From assembly GCA_946413885.1 (NCBI GenBank), contig CAMKMK010000126.1, positions 1 through 6,683 of the forward strand: a stretch of 6,683 nucleotides of DNA. The letters run 5' to 3'. Position 1 is the first letter of the stretch; every line of letters begins with the position of its first letter. The notes beneath the pieces are model-generated. The model had not been told where the DNA came from and searched no databases. It worked only from the letters and a program-made list of their open reading frames with translations. Below, one piece after another: positions 1 to 6,141 of the stretch. A program made the position numbers and the translations under genes. Origin of the DNA: an uncultured Prevotellaceae bacterium (GTDB taxonomy: Bacteria > Bacteroidota > Bacteroidia > Bacteroidales > Bacteroidaceae).

Positions 1-65
1 GCATTGAGGGAAAGGGAACAAAGCAATGCCATGCTCGCAGATAGTAGTATCTTTGTATATTTCAT
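1..65 (-). CDS. N-terminus of an exported protein, truncated by the window edge
   Basis: Seen: reading leftward from an ATG at 65-63, an open frame runs to the edge with no stop. It encodes 22 residues beginning MKYTKILLSASMALL and ending CSLSLNA. This is a textbook signal peptide: two lysines near the start, then a hydrophobic core, then a small-residue end suited to signal peptidase I. The ATG is 18 bp beyond the DUF5683 stop codon, and a GGA lies just upstream as a weak ribosome binding site. It is therefore the next gene of the parA-parB-DUF5683 operon. Known: as I recall, Bacteroides species often have a LysM-containing lytic murein transglycosylase (MltD-like) at this place, followed by a RelA/SpoT gene. 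Inference: this may be that transglycosylase, but nothing of the mature protein is visible, so the function is not established. I am fairly sure it is a real gene start and unsure of the product. Confidence 0.68.
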   Translation of the reverse strand, partial: MKYTKILLSASMALLCSLSLN

Positions 66-83
66 AATCCTGTATGTTTTGCT

Positions 84-803
84 TTAAAAGTTTAGTCTGC
101 ATGCCAGACCAGTAGCCACTTTATAATTGCGGCAACTTGTTCGTTCAGTTTCGAAAATTGTAGGTTCCAACCTCAAACTCAGGTCCTTGCTGATATCGAA
201 GGAGGACAATTGTGCATCCACGTAAGCATCGATAACTGAAATCAGATACACGCCAGCAAAAGCGAAGATACTCAGGTCACGATACTTGCGGAAATAGTTT
301 TTCTTGTTCTTGAAGATTGTCTTGAAGCGTTCCTCCTTACCTGAGATGTTGTATCCCAAAGGAAGCATTTCTTCGTAGCTTTTTGTGTTTGGATCGTTGT
401 CCATGATGTCGAGATATGCCTGCGAATAGTCACGAAGCATCTGCCCGTTCCATGTAAGGGCGTAGGCACATCCCAGAAAACCTCCATAGAAGATGGGCAG
501 TTTCCAGTATTTGCGATTATATATCTGGCCTCCTCCTGGGAAAGCCAATGCTAACCACATGGCGCGAATGGGGTCAGGCTGGAATTTTTGAGGACCACGG
601 AAAAACTCTTTCTGCAGCAGACTGTCTGTTACGGCTCTGAGATCTTCTGTGTTGATGACGAGTGTGTCATCCGATAGTTCTGAGGGTATTATGATAGGAA
701 TGCTGTCATCCGTTTGGGCATGAAGCAGACAAATCCCACTTTGCCACACCATTGCGCAAAGCAGGATTGTACTTTTCCTATATAAATGCCCTGAGATTCT
801 CAA
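84..803 (-). CDS. DUF5683-type membrane protein of the parAB operon, TTG start
   Basis: Predicted 239-residue exported membrane protein of unknown biochemical function. Seen: a signal-peptide-like N-terminus (basic residues R2, R9 and K10, hydrophobic core about 12-28, then HAQ), a polar stretch to about residue 75, and hydrophobic segments near 80-95, 101-118 and 177-196. The segment PGGGQIYNRKYWKLPI (89-104) matches the hallmark of the DUF5683 family as I know it; a second typical spot is IDAYVDAQL (191-199). Start choice: the TTG at 803-801 overlaps the parB stop as TTGA, which implies translational coupling. The first in-frame ATG is residue 18, in the middle of the hydrophobic core, so using it would destroy the signal peptide. 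Family knowledge: DUF5683 genes sit beside parB in many Bacteroidota, so a role in envelope or cell-cycle coordination is plausible but unproven. The N-terminus could instead be an uncleaved anchor. Confidence 0.85.
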   Translation of the reverse strand: MRISGHLYRKSTILLCAMVWQSGICLLHAQTDDSIPIIIPSELSDDTLVINTEDLRAVTDSLLQKEFFRGPQKFQPDPIRAMWLALAFPGGGQIYNRKYWKLPIFYGGFLGCAYALTWNGQMLRDYSQAYLDIMDNDPNTKSYEEMLPLGYNISGKEERFKTIFKNKKNYFRKYRDLSIFAFAGVYLISVIDAYVDAQLSSFDISKDLSLRLEPTIFETERTSCRNYKVATGLACRLNF

Positions 804-1696
804 TTTTTCAGTTGGTCAAAGAGTTCCATAATATGTGCCAGTTCCTCCTCGTTGCTGAATGGGATGCTTATTTTTCCCTTTCCGCTGTTTGAGCATGTCA
901 GTTTCACCTTTGTCTGGAAGAATTTGCACAGGCTTTTCTGCAAGGAACTGAAGTCTGCATTCAGGGTGGAGCCTTTCTGGCGGATACGTTTTCCTTCCTT
1001 TCCGCGGATGGTACCCCCTTCGCTCAGTTCCTTCACCATATCTTCCACCTTACGCACGCTCAGTTTCTGCTTCTTTATTTCTGAGAAGACCTTCAGTTGG
1101 GCTGTTGGGTCAGTCAGGGTGAGCAAGGCACGTGCATGTCCCATGTCGATCTCCTTATTCTTCAAGGCAACCTGAATGGTAGCAGGCAGTTTCAGCAGAC
1201 GCAGATAATTTGTCACTGTGGCGCGGTTCTTTCCCACACGTTCGCTCAGTTTCTCCTGAGTCAGTCCGTATTGTTCTATCAGATGTTGGTAGGCTAAGGC
1301 TATTTCCAAAGCATTCAAGTCTTCACGTTGGATGTTCTCCACCAATGCCATCTCCATCATGTTCTCGTCATCCACTGTGCGGATGTAGGCAGGAATCTTC
1401 TCTAATCCAGCCCTTTGACTCGCTTTCCATCGGCGTTCTCCAGCGATGATGGTGTATGTGCCATCGCCTGTATCACGCAGAGTGATGGGTTGTATGATAC
1501 CAATTTGGCGGATGCTGTTGGCCAGTTCCTGCAGGCTGTCATCATCAAATTCCCTGCGTGGCTGATTGGGATTGGGACTGATGAGTTCCATCCTCACTTC
1601 GCTGATGCTTGAGGAACCTCCTGTCTTGACTTCTTCTGTGCTGATCAGAGCATCCAATCCACGACCCAATGCTTGGTATTTTTTCTTTATCGCCAT
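800..1696 (-). CDS. parB: Chromosome partitioning protein ParB (Spo0J family)
   Basis: ParB loads onto parS sites near the origin, binds CTP, closes into a sliding clamp, and stimulates ParA to segregate the origin. Seen in the 298 residues: an N-terminal LGRGLDALI (10-18), the basic motif that contacts ParA; NPNQPRREF (42-50) opening the ParB N-terminal domain; GERRWKA (86-92), the CTP-binding GERRxRA box with lysine in place of the second-last arginine; ENIQREDLNALE (120-131), matching ENxQRxxLxPxE but with Ala for Pro; a helix-turn-helix around 145-170 (LTQEKLSERVGKNRATVTNY); a basic linker RGKEGKRIRQKG (231-242); and a C-terminal dimerisation domain (about 243-297). Length is normal for the family. 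It starts 20 bp after the parA stop, with a weak AAAGAG leader, and its stop overlaps the next gene by 4 bp. No parS site was found in this window. Confidence 0.97.
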   Translation of the reverse strand: MAIKKKYQALGRGLDALISTEEVKTGGSSSISEVRMELISPNPNQPRREFDDDSLQELANSIRQIGIIQPITLRDTGDGTYTIIAGERRWKASQRAGLEKIPAYIRTVDDENMMEMALVENIQREDLNALEIALAYQHLIEQYGLTQEKLSERVGKNRATVTNYLRLLKLPATIQVALKNKEIDMGHARALLTLTDPTAQLKVFSEIKKQKLSVRKVEDMVKELSEGGTIRGKEGKRIRQKGSTLNADFSSLQKSLCKFFQTKVKLTCSNSGKGKISIPFSNEEELAHIMELFDQLKN

Positions 1697-1716
1697 ATCT
1701 CTTTGTGGGTAATTGT

Positions 1717-2484
1717 TTATTTGCTGTTCTTTTCAATGATTTCTTTGGCTAATGCCAAATGACTCTTTGCTCCAATGGCGTCTGCATCATAAAGGATGGC
1801 AGGCATTCCGTGGCTGGGAGCTTCACTCAGCTTCACGTTGCGTGGTATCACCGTTTCAAAGACCAGTTCACGGAAGTGACGTTTTATTTCGTCATAGATC
1901 TGGTTTGCCAGACGCAAACGACTGTCGTACATGGTCAAAAGGAAGCCTTCTATCTCGAATTGAGGGTTCAAGCTGGCCTTCACGATCTTGATGGTATTAA
2001 GCAGTTTGCTGATGCCCTCCAAGGCAAAGTATTCACATTGTACAGGGATGATGACACTGTCAGCAGCCGTCAGGGCATTCACAGTAATCAGACCCAGACT
2101 TGGACTGCAATCGATGAGGATAAAGTCGTATTCGTCACGTACACTCTCCAGCATCTTTTTCATCACTCGTTCTCTATTGCGTACGTTCAGCATCTCTATC
2201 TCAGCTCCCACCAAGTCGATGTGAGAAGGTATGATGTCCAGCCCCTCGATGTCTGTGGTGTAGATTGCTTCGTGAGCGTCCAGATGATCCAGCAGAAGGT
2301 TATAAAGCGAGCATTCCACTTCGTTGATGTTCACACCAAGGCCTGATGAAGCGTTAGCCTGTGGATCAGCATCGATCAGCAGGACTTTCTTCTCCAGAGT
2401 GGCCAGTGAGGCTGCCAGATTCATTACGGTGGTGGTTTTCCCTACACCGCCTTTCTGGTTAGCAGTTGCTATGATTTTTCCCAT
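1717..2484 (-). CDS. parA: Chromosome partitioning ATPase ParA (Soj)
   Basis: ParA is a deviant-Walker ATPase that binds nucleoid DNA as an ATP dimer and is released by ParB, moving the origin regions apart. Seen in 255 residues: Walker A KGGVGKTTT (11-19) with the signature lysine K11 and catalytic K16; the A' motif VLLIDADPQAN (34-44) with D38 and D40; Walker B FILIDCSPSLG (121-131) with D125; and the conserved VIPRNVKLSEAP (212-223). There is no N-terminal DNA-binding domain, so it is the small chromosomal type rather than a P1-plasmid type. Start choice: the frame stays open to another ATG at 2538, which would add 18 residues, but the family begins at MGKIIATANQKGG and the likely promoter box (2514-2521) lies inside that extension. 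I therefore use the ATG at 2484-2482. It is the first gene of the leftward operon, followed by parB. Confidence 0.96.
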   Translation of the reverse strand: MGKIIATANQKGGVGKTTTVMNLAASLATLEKKVLLIDADPQANASSGLGVNINEVECSLYNLLLDHLDAHEAIYTTDIEGLDIIPSHIDLVGAEIEMLNVRNRERVMKKMLESVRDEYDFILIDCSPSLGLITVNALTAADSVIIPVQCEYFALEGISKLLNTIKIVKASLNPQFEIEGFLLTMYDSRLRLANQIYDEIKRHFRELVFETVIPRNVKLSEAPSHGMPAILYDADAIGAKSHLALAKEIIEKNSK

Positions 2485-2513
2485 TTTGGTAATTCTTTTA
2501 CAATTGTCATTTG

Positions 2514-2521
2514 CAAAGGTA
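2514..2521 (-). promoter_or_regulatory. Probable parA operon promoter, -7 box TACCTTTG
   Basis: On the minus strand this is an exact match to the Bacteroidota -7 consensus TAnnTTTG. It would place transcription initiation near 2507, about 20 nt upstream of the chosen parA ATG. The expected -33 TTTG at 19-20 bp spacing is not clearly present, so the promoter is half-supported. The box supports the shorter ParA start, because the upstream ATG at 2538 would lie outside the transcript. Confidence 0.5.
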
Positions 2522-2535
2522 AGCAATTTCTTGCT
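2522..2535. repeat. Short inverted repeat abutting the parA -7 box
   Basis: AGCAA-tttc-TTGCT is a perfect 5-bp inverted repeat with a 4-bp spacer, lying directly upstream of the putative parA -7 box, where a regulator could compete with RNA polymerase. Arms this short occur often by chance, so this is only a candidate operator. Confidence 0.25.
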
Positions 2536-2571
2536 CAAGTGCAGCCTTTAAGCCTCGAAGAGTGCTGAAAG

Positions 2572-2602
2572 TGTTGATAACTTGCATGCCTTGTTGATAA
2601 CT
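2572..2602. repeat. Twin direct repeat TGTTGATAACT (20-bp period) between parA and surE
   Basis: Two identical 11-bp copies, at 2572-2582 and 2592-2602, lie in the same orientation with starts 20 bp apart, about two helical turns. The core TGTTGATAA differs at one base from the DnaA-box consensus TGTGGATAA (reverse complement TTATCCACA). Position between two divergent genes suggests a binding site for DnaA or for a local regulator. The repeat itself is certain; the function is inference. Confidence 0.6.
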
Positions 2603-2671
2603 CTTCCTTTTAATTTAGGTGGCGAAATTAATAATTTTCGTTGAAATATCCCAGAATTAAAGGTTTTTTAT

Positions 2672-2679
2672 TACTTTTG
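2672..2679 (+). promoter_or_regulatory. Probable surE-lpxB promoter, -7 box TACTTTTG
   Basis: Exact match to the Bacteroidota -7 consensus TAnnTTTG on the plus strand. It would start transcription near 2686. AT-rich sequence lies upstream (2623-2671), including an imperfect palindrome at 2623-2640, but no clear -33 TTTG is seen at 19-20 bp spacing. A start near 2686 makes the ATG at 2690 almost leaderless and favours the ATG at 2702 for surE. Confidence 0.5.
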
Positions 2680-2701
2680 TGGTCACATAATGTATTCTTT
2701 C

Positions 2702-3466
2702 ATGGCAGGAAAACCTCTAATTTTGATTTCCAATGACGATGGATATCAGGCTCAAGGCATTCGAGTCCTGACGGAATTGATGAGTACGTTGGGGGATGTG
2801 ATTGTGGTGGCTCCTGATTCAGCCCGTTCTGGGGCATCGTGTTGTATTACGCCCTTCCAGCCTGTTCGTCTGGCTCTTGTTGAGGAGCGCCCAGGAGTGC
2901 TTGTGTATTCCTGTTCAGGAAGTCCTGTGGATTGCGTGAAGTTGGCTTCTGAACAGGTTGTTCCTCATCGTCCTGATTTGGTGGTCAGCGGCATCAATCA
3001 TGGCGATAATGCCTCCATCAGTTTGCATTATAGTGGTACTGTTGGTGCTGTTTTGGAGGCTTGCATGAAGGGCCTCCCAGCCATTGGGTATAGTCTTCGA
3101 ACCCTTGACCATGAGTGCGATTTCTCTCCCTATAAGGACGTTATCCTTCAGGTGGCTCGTCACGTGTTGGAAAAGGGTCTTCCTTTAGATACTTGCCTCA
3201 ATGTCAACTTTCCTCAGGTTCCTAAACTCTTGGGAACGAGTGTTTGTCGAGTGGCAAGGGGTAGATGGGTTACGGAATGGGTGCCTGCTGAGAAGCCTGG
3301 AGAGTTCCGCTTGGCGGGCGAGTTTCATAATCTGGAGCCTGATGCTTCTGACACGGATTACTGGGCTTTGGATCATGGGATGGCAGCTATCTGTCCTTTG
3401 CAGTTGGACATGACGGACTATGCAGCCCTTGACGATTTGGAATCTCTCAATACTCGAAAGCGATGA
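2702..3466 (+). CDS. surE: 5'/3'-nucleotidase SurE
   Basis: SurE is a divalent-metal-dependent phosphatase acting on nucleoside monophosphates (EC 3.1.3.5/3.1.3.6), normally cytosolic. Seen in 254 residues: the N-terminal PLILISNDDG (5-14) with metal ligands D12 and D13; ARSGAS (41-46), whose S43 matches the metal-binding serine; SGINHGDN (96-103), whose N99 matches the conserved asparagine; and YSGTVGAVLEA (110-120), the other SurE hallmark. All expected active-site residues are present and the length is usual. Start choice: an in-frame ATG at 2690 would add four residues (MYSF). I prefer 2702 because the family starts a few residues before PLILISNDDG and because of the promoter position; either is possible. 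The stop overlaps the lpxB start as ATGA, so the two genes should be cotranscribed and translationally coupled. No signal peptide is seen. Confidence 0.95.
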   Translation: MAGKPLILISNDDGYQAQGIRVLTELMSTLGDVIVVAPDSARSGASCCITPFQPVRLALVEERPGVLVYSCSGSPVDCVKLASEQVVPHRPDLVVSGINHGDNASISLHYSGTVGAVLEACMKGLPAIGYSLRTLDHECDFSPYKDVILQVARHVLEKGLPLDTCLNVNFPQVPKLLGTSVCRVARGRWVTEWVPAEKPGEFRLAGEFHNLEPDASDTDYWALDHGMAAICPLQLDMTDYAALDDLESLNTRKR

Positions 3467-4614
3467 GGTATTATCTGATAGCAGGAGAGGCGAGTGGGGA
3501 TTTGCATGCCAGTCATCTGATGATTGCCTTGTCCCAACAGGATCCTGATGCAGAGTTCCGTTTCTATGGAGGTGAGCAGATGCAGAAGGTGGGTGGCACG
3601 CTGGTTCAGCATTATCGCGATTTGGCTTATATGGGATTTCTTCCTGTGCTGATGCATTTGCGCACGATCCTTCGAGGAATGAAACGTTGCAGGCAAGACA
3701 TTTTGACATGGAAACCTGACGTGTTGATTCTGGTGGATTATCCAGGCTTTAATCTTCAGGTGGCGCGTTACATAAAATCACATAGCGAGATACCAATATA
3801 TTATTACATCTCTCCCAAAATCTGGGCATGGAAGGAATACCGTATTCGTGACATTCGACGTGATGTGGATGAGCTCTTCAGCATTCTGCCTTTTGAGGTG
3901 GATTTCTATGAGAAGAAACATCATTATCCCATTCATTACGTAGGGAATCCCACAGTGGATGAAGTGGATGCTTATTTGGGAAGTCATCCTGCTGATGATT
4001 CAACATTCTGTACTGAAAACGGTTTGGATTCTCGTCCTGTGATCGCTCTTTTGGCAGGAAGCAGAAAGCAGGAGATTCAGGGTAATTTGACGCGGATGAT
4101 TCAGGCGGCTGCACCTTATGAAAAGGAGTACCAATTGGTCTTGGCGGCAGCCCCTGGCATCGATGACGGATTTTATCAGCAGTTGATGGGGCAGACGGCA
4201 GTCAAGGTGTTGCGCGACCAGACCTATCGAATCCTGCAACATAGCACAGCTGCTCTTGTCACGAGTGGCACGGCAACGCTCGAGACGGCCCTCTTTCGTG
4301 TGCCTCAGGTGGTTTGCTATTATATGAAGGCAGGCCGTTTGGCTTCTTTTGGAAAGAAAATGATATTAAAAATACCTTACATATCTCTTGTGAACCTGAT
4401 AGCGGAGAGAGAGGTTGTTCCTGAGTTGTTGGCTGAAAAAATGACCGTCGAGAACGTGCGGCACCATCTCTCCAGCATCCTACCTGGCGGCTCTGCCCGT
4501 CAATCTCAGTTGGATGGCTATGAGTATATGGCTCAACGTTTAGGCGCTCCTGGTGCAGCTCGCCACGCGGCAGAGCTGATGGTCAGATTGCTTCGAGCAC
4601 GTGGTGGAATGTAG
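3463..4614 (+). CDS. lpxB: Lipid-A-disaccharide synthase LpxB
   Basis: LpxB (GT19, EC 2.4.1.182) joins UDP-2,3-diacylglucosamine and lipid X to form lipid A disaccharide 1-phosphate at the cytoplasmic face of the inner membrane, a core step of LPS/LOS synthesis. Seen in 383 residues: AGEASGD (7-13); MGFLPVL (57-63) in the membrane-associated region; VDYPGFN (91-97), whose D92 matches the catalytic aspartate; ISPKIWAWKEYR (116-127); GNPTVDE (161-167); LAGSRKQEI (197-205), the UDP-contacting loop with R201; SGTATLETAL (268-277) with E274; and PYISLVNLIAEREVVPELL (305-323). Length and motif order are typical and nothing is missing. The start ATG overlaps the surE TGA by 4 bp. No signal peptide is expected, as the enzyme is a peripheral cytoplasmic membrane protein. 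The last few residues (RARGGM) are variable tail. Confidence 0.97.
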   Translation: MRYYLIAGEASGDLHASHLMIALSQQDPDAEFRFYGGEQMQKVGGTLVQHYRDLAYMGFLPVLMHLRTILRGMKRCRQDILTWKPDVLILVDYPGFNLQVARYIKSHSEIPIYYYISPKIWAWKEYRIRDIRRDVDELFSILPFEVDFYEKKHHYPIHYVGNPTVDEVDAYLGSHPADDSTFCTENGLDSRPVIALLAGSRKQEIQGNLTRMIQAAAPYEKEYQLVLAAAPGIDDGFYQQLMGQTAVKVLRDQTYRILQHSTAALVTSGTATLETALFRVPQVVCYYMKAGRLASFGKKMILKIPYISLVNLIAEREVVPELLAEKMTVENVRHHLSSILPGGSARQSQLDGYEYMAQRLGAPGAARHAAELMVRLLRARGGM

Positions 4615-4663
4615 AGATTTGATTAGGTGGTTGAATGATAATGTGATCCTTTTTAAAGAAAGT

Positions 4664-6070
4664 ATGAACTGTAAAACATCTTGTATTCTGTTGCTCGCCT
4701 TCAGTCTTTTGTCACCTGTGTATGGACAGCAACAACCTTTTTCCTTCAACAATCTGCACCAGCTGCAACAGGATTTCGAAGACCTGCAGTTTGGATTGTT
4801 TACCCATTTTGCTTTGCCTACCTACACCATTGAGGACTGGTCAGATCCTGAGATGCCACCTTCCGCCTTCAATGCGCCCAAGCTCGATTGCAAGCAGTGG
4901 GCAAAGGCCGCCCAATCTGCACACATGACGTATGGCTGCTTGTCTGTGAAGCATCACAACGGCTTTTGCCTGTGGAACACGAAAACCACGGATTACAGCG
5001 TGATGAGTAGCCCTCAACGGCGCGACGTGGTGCGCGAATACTGCGATGCTTTCCACAAGGCTGGTTTGAAAGTGATGTTCCATTTCTCGATTCTCGACAC
5101 TCATCATAAGCTGAGACGTCACCACATCACTCCTGAGCTTGTCGAGATGACCAAGGAACAGTTGCGTGAACTGCTGACAAACTATGGAGAGGTAACAGCC
5201 ATCATGTTCGATGGGTGGGAGGCACCTTGGGGGAGAATCAGTTACGAGGATGTGTCCTTCCCTGAGATCTACACCCTCATTAAAAGCATACAGCCCAATT
5301 GCCTTGTCATCGACATGAACTCCCACAAGTATCCACGTGAGGCATTGTTCTACAGCGACATCAAGTTCTATGAGCAAGGAGCTGGTCAGAAGATCGATGC
5401 TGAGAGCAACCGTTTGCCAGCGATGGCATGTCTGCCTTTGCAGCGTACATGGTTCTGGAAGGAATCGATGCCTACGGATAAGCTGCGTGATGTGCGTGAG
5501 ATTGTTGAGGACAATCTTATCCCCTACAACAAGGCGCATTGCAGCTTTGTCCTCAATGCCGCTCCCAATCGTGATGGACTCATCGATGACAATGCCTTGG
5601 ATGCCTTGAAAGAGATTGGACGATTGTGGAAAAAGGGCGAGACATATCCCTTGCCAGAGTGTGATGCCCCTATCGTGGGCCGCAACCTTGCTCTCAACAG
5701 GCCGTCAGAATCATCGTGGGGATGGGACACGAACATCATGGACTTTGCCAATGACGACAATTTCTCATCAGCCTGGTTTCCGCAACCCAGTGTGGCAGAA
5801 CCTTTCTGGGAGGTGACACTCGATGGCGAGCAAGCCTTCAACCAGATTGTCATCACAGAACCCAAAGTGGGACCCATGCAGGCATATAGGATTGAATATT
5901 TCAGCAAAGGGAAATGGCAAACGCTCTACGAGGGCCCAGCCGTTGGAACCACACGTGTTCATCAACACCATTTTACTGCGGTAAGTGGCAGTCGTGTGCG
6001 CATTACTTCCACCAAGCATGATGGCTCGCCTGCCATAGCTGAGTTTGGTGTCTATGCACCCTTGCCCTGA
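4664..6070 (+). CDS. Exported alpha-L-fucosidase, GH29, with C-terminal F5/8 type C (CBM32-like) domain
   Basis: Likely removes terminal alpha-L-fucose from host or dietary glycans in the periplasm or outside the cell. Seen in 468 residues: a signal peptide (K4, hydrophobic core about 6-18, probable cleavage after VYG at 21, no lipobox); a GH29 barrel with FGLFTHFA (43-50), VKHHNGFCLW (95-104), LRELLTNYGEV (168-178) and MFDGW (181-185), whose D183 is the expected nucleophile; SDIKFYEQ (231-238), whose E237 is my candidate acid/base; LPLQRTWFWKE (257-267); then, from about 338, GRNLALNRPSESS through the end, a discoidin-like sugar-binding domain. The barrel resembles the GH29-B (alpha-1,3/1,4) type more than GH29-A, which is inference. 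Start choice: the frame stays open back to a GTG at 4601 inside lpxB, but only the ATG at 4664 gives a proper signal peptide and an A-rich leader. It lies 49 bp after lpxB with no clear promoter or terminator between. Fucosidase is likely; linkage specificity is open. Confidence 0.9.
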   Translation: MNCKTSCILLLAFSLLSPVYGQQQPFSFNNLHQLQQDFEDLQFGLFTHFALPTYTIEDWSDPEMPPSAFNAPKLDCKQWAKAAQSAHMTYGCLSVKHHNGFCLWNTKTTDYSVMSSPQRRDVVREYCDAFHKAGLKVMFHFSILDTHHKLRRHHITPELVEMTKEQLRELLTNYGEVTAIMFDGWEAPWGRISYEDVSFPEIYTLIKSIQPNCLVIDMNSHKYPREALFYSDIKFYEQGAGQKIDAESNRLPAMACLPLQRTWFWKESMPTDKLRDVREIVEDNLIPYNKAHCSFVLNAAPNRDGLIDDNALDALKEIGRLWKKGETYPLPECDAPIVGRNLALNRPSESSWGWDTNIMDFANDDNFSSAWFPQPSVAEPFWEVTLDGEQAFNQIVITEPKVGPMQAYRIEYFSKGKWQTLYEGPAVGTTRVHQHHFTAVSGSRVRITSTKHDGSPAIAEFGVYAPLP

Positions 6071-6105
6071 TGCTGGATGAGGAATAAAAAGGGCTTCAGA
6101 TCACA

Positions 6106-6113
6106 TACTTTCG
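6106..6113 (+). promoter_or_regulatory. Weak candidate promoter, -7-like TACTTTCG
   Basis: One mismatch from the Bacteroidota TAnnTTTG box, 28 bp before the last gene's ATG, in a 71-bp gap after the fucosidase. There is no -33 match. The gap may simply be read through from upstream. Confidence 0.25.
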
Positions 6114-6141
6114 AACATAAATGCAATAAAAGATAAACAAC

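Noticed and set aside
1759..2346. 195-residue plus-strand open frame opposite parA
   Set aside because: Lies antisense to a ParA with all family motifs; its composition is a reflection of parA codons and shows no domain of its own.
2623..2640. AT-rich imperfect palindrome CGAAATTAATAATTTTCG as a terminator or operator
   Set aside because: It sits upstream of a gene start, not after a gene end, lacks a GC-rich stem, and such AT-rich symmetry is common by chance.
3185..3709. 174-residue minus-strand open frame across the surE-lpxB junction
   Set aside because: Spans two well-supported overlapping genes and has no recognisable protein features.
4615..4663. Possible terminator or promoter between lpxB and the fucosidase
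   Set aside because: No stable stem followed by a T run and no good TAnnTTTG match; GAGATTTG near 4613-4620 misses the first position and would be very close to the lpxB stop.
4841..5539. 232-residue minus-strand open frame opposite the fucosidase
   Set aside because: Fully antisense to the GH29 domain, no recognisable motif, signal or leader; treated as a shadow.
1129..5957. CACGTG cores at 1129, 3161, 4598, 5334 and 5952 as parS candidates for ParB
   Set aside because: Flanks do not match the parS palindrome TGTTTCACGTGAAACA; the best (5334) agrees at only about 10 of 16 positions. All lie inside coding sequence. No parS is called.
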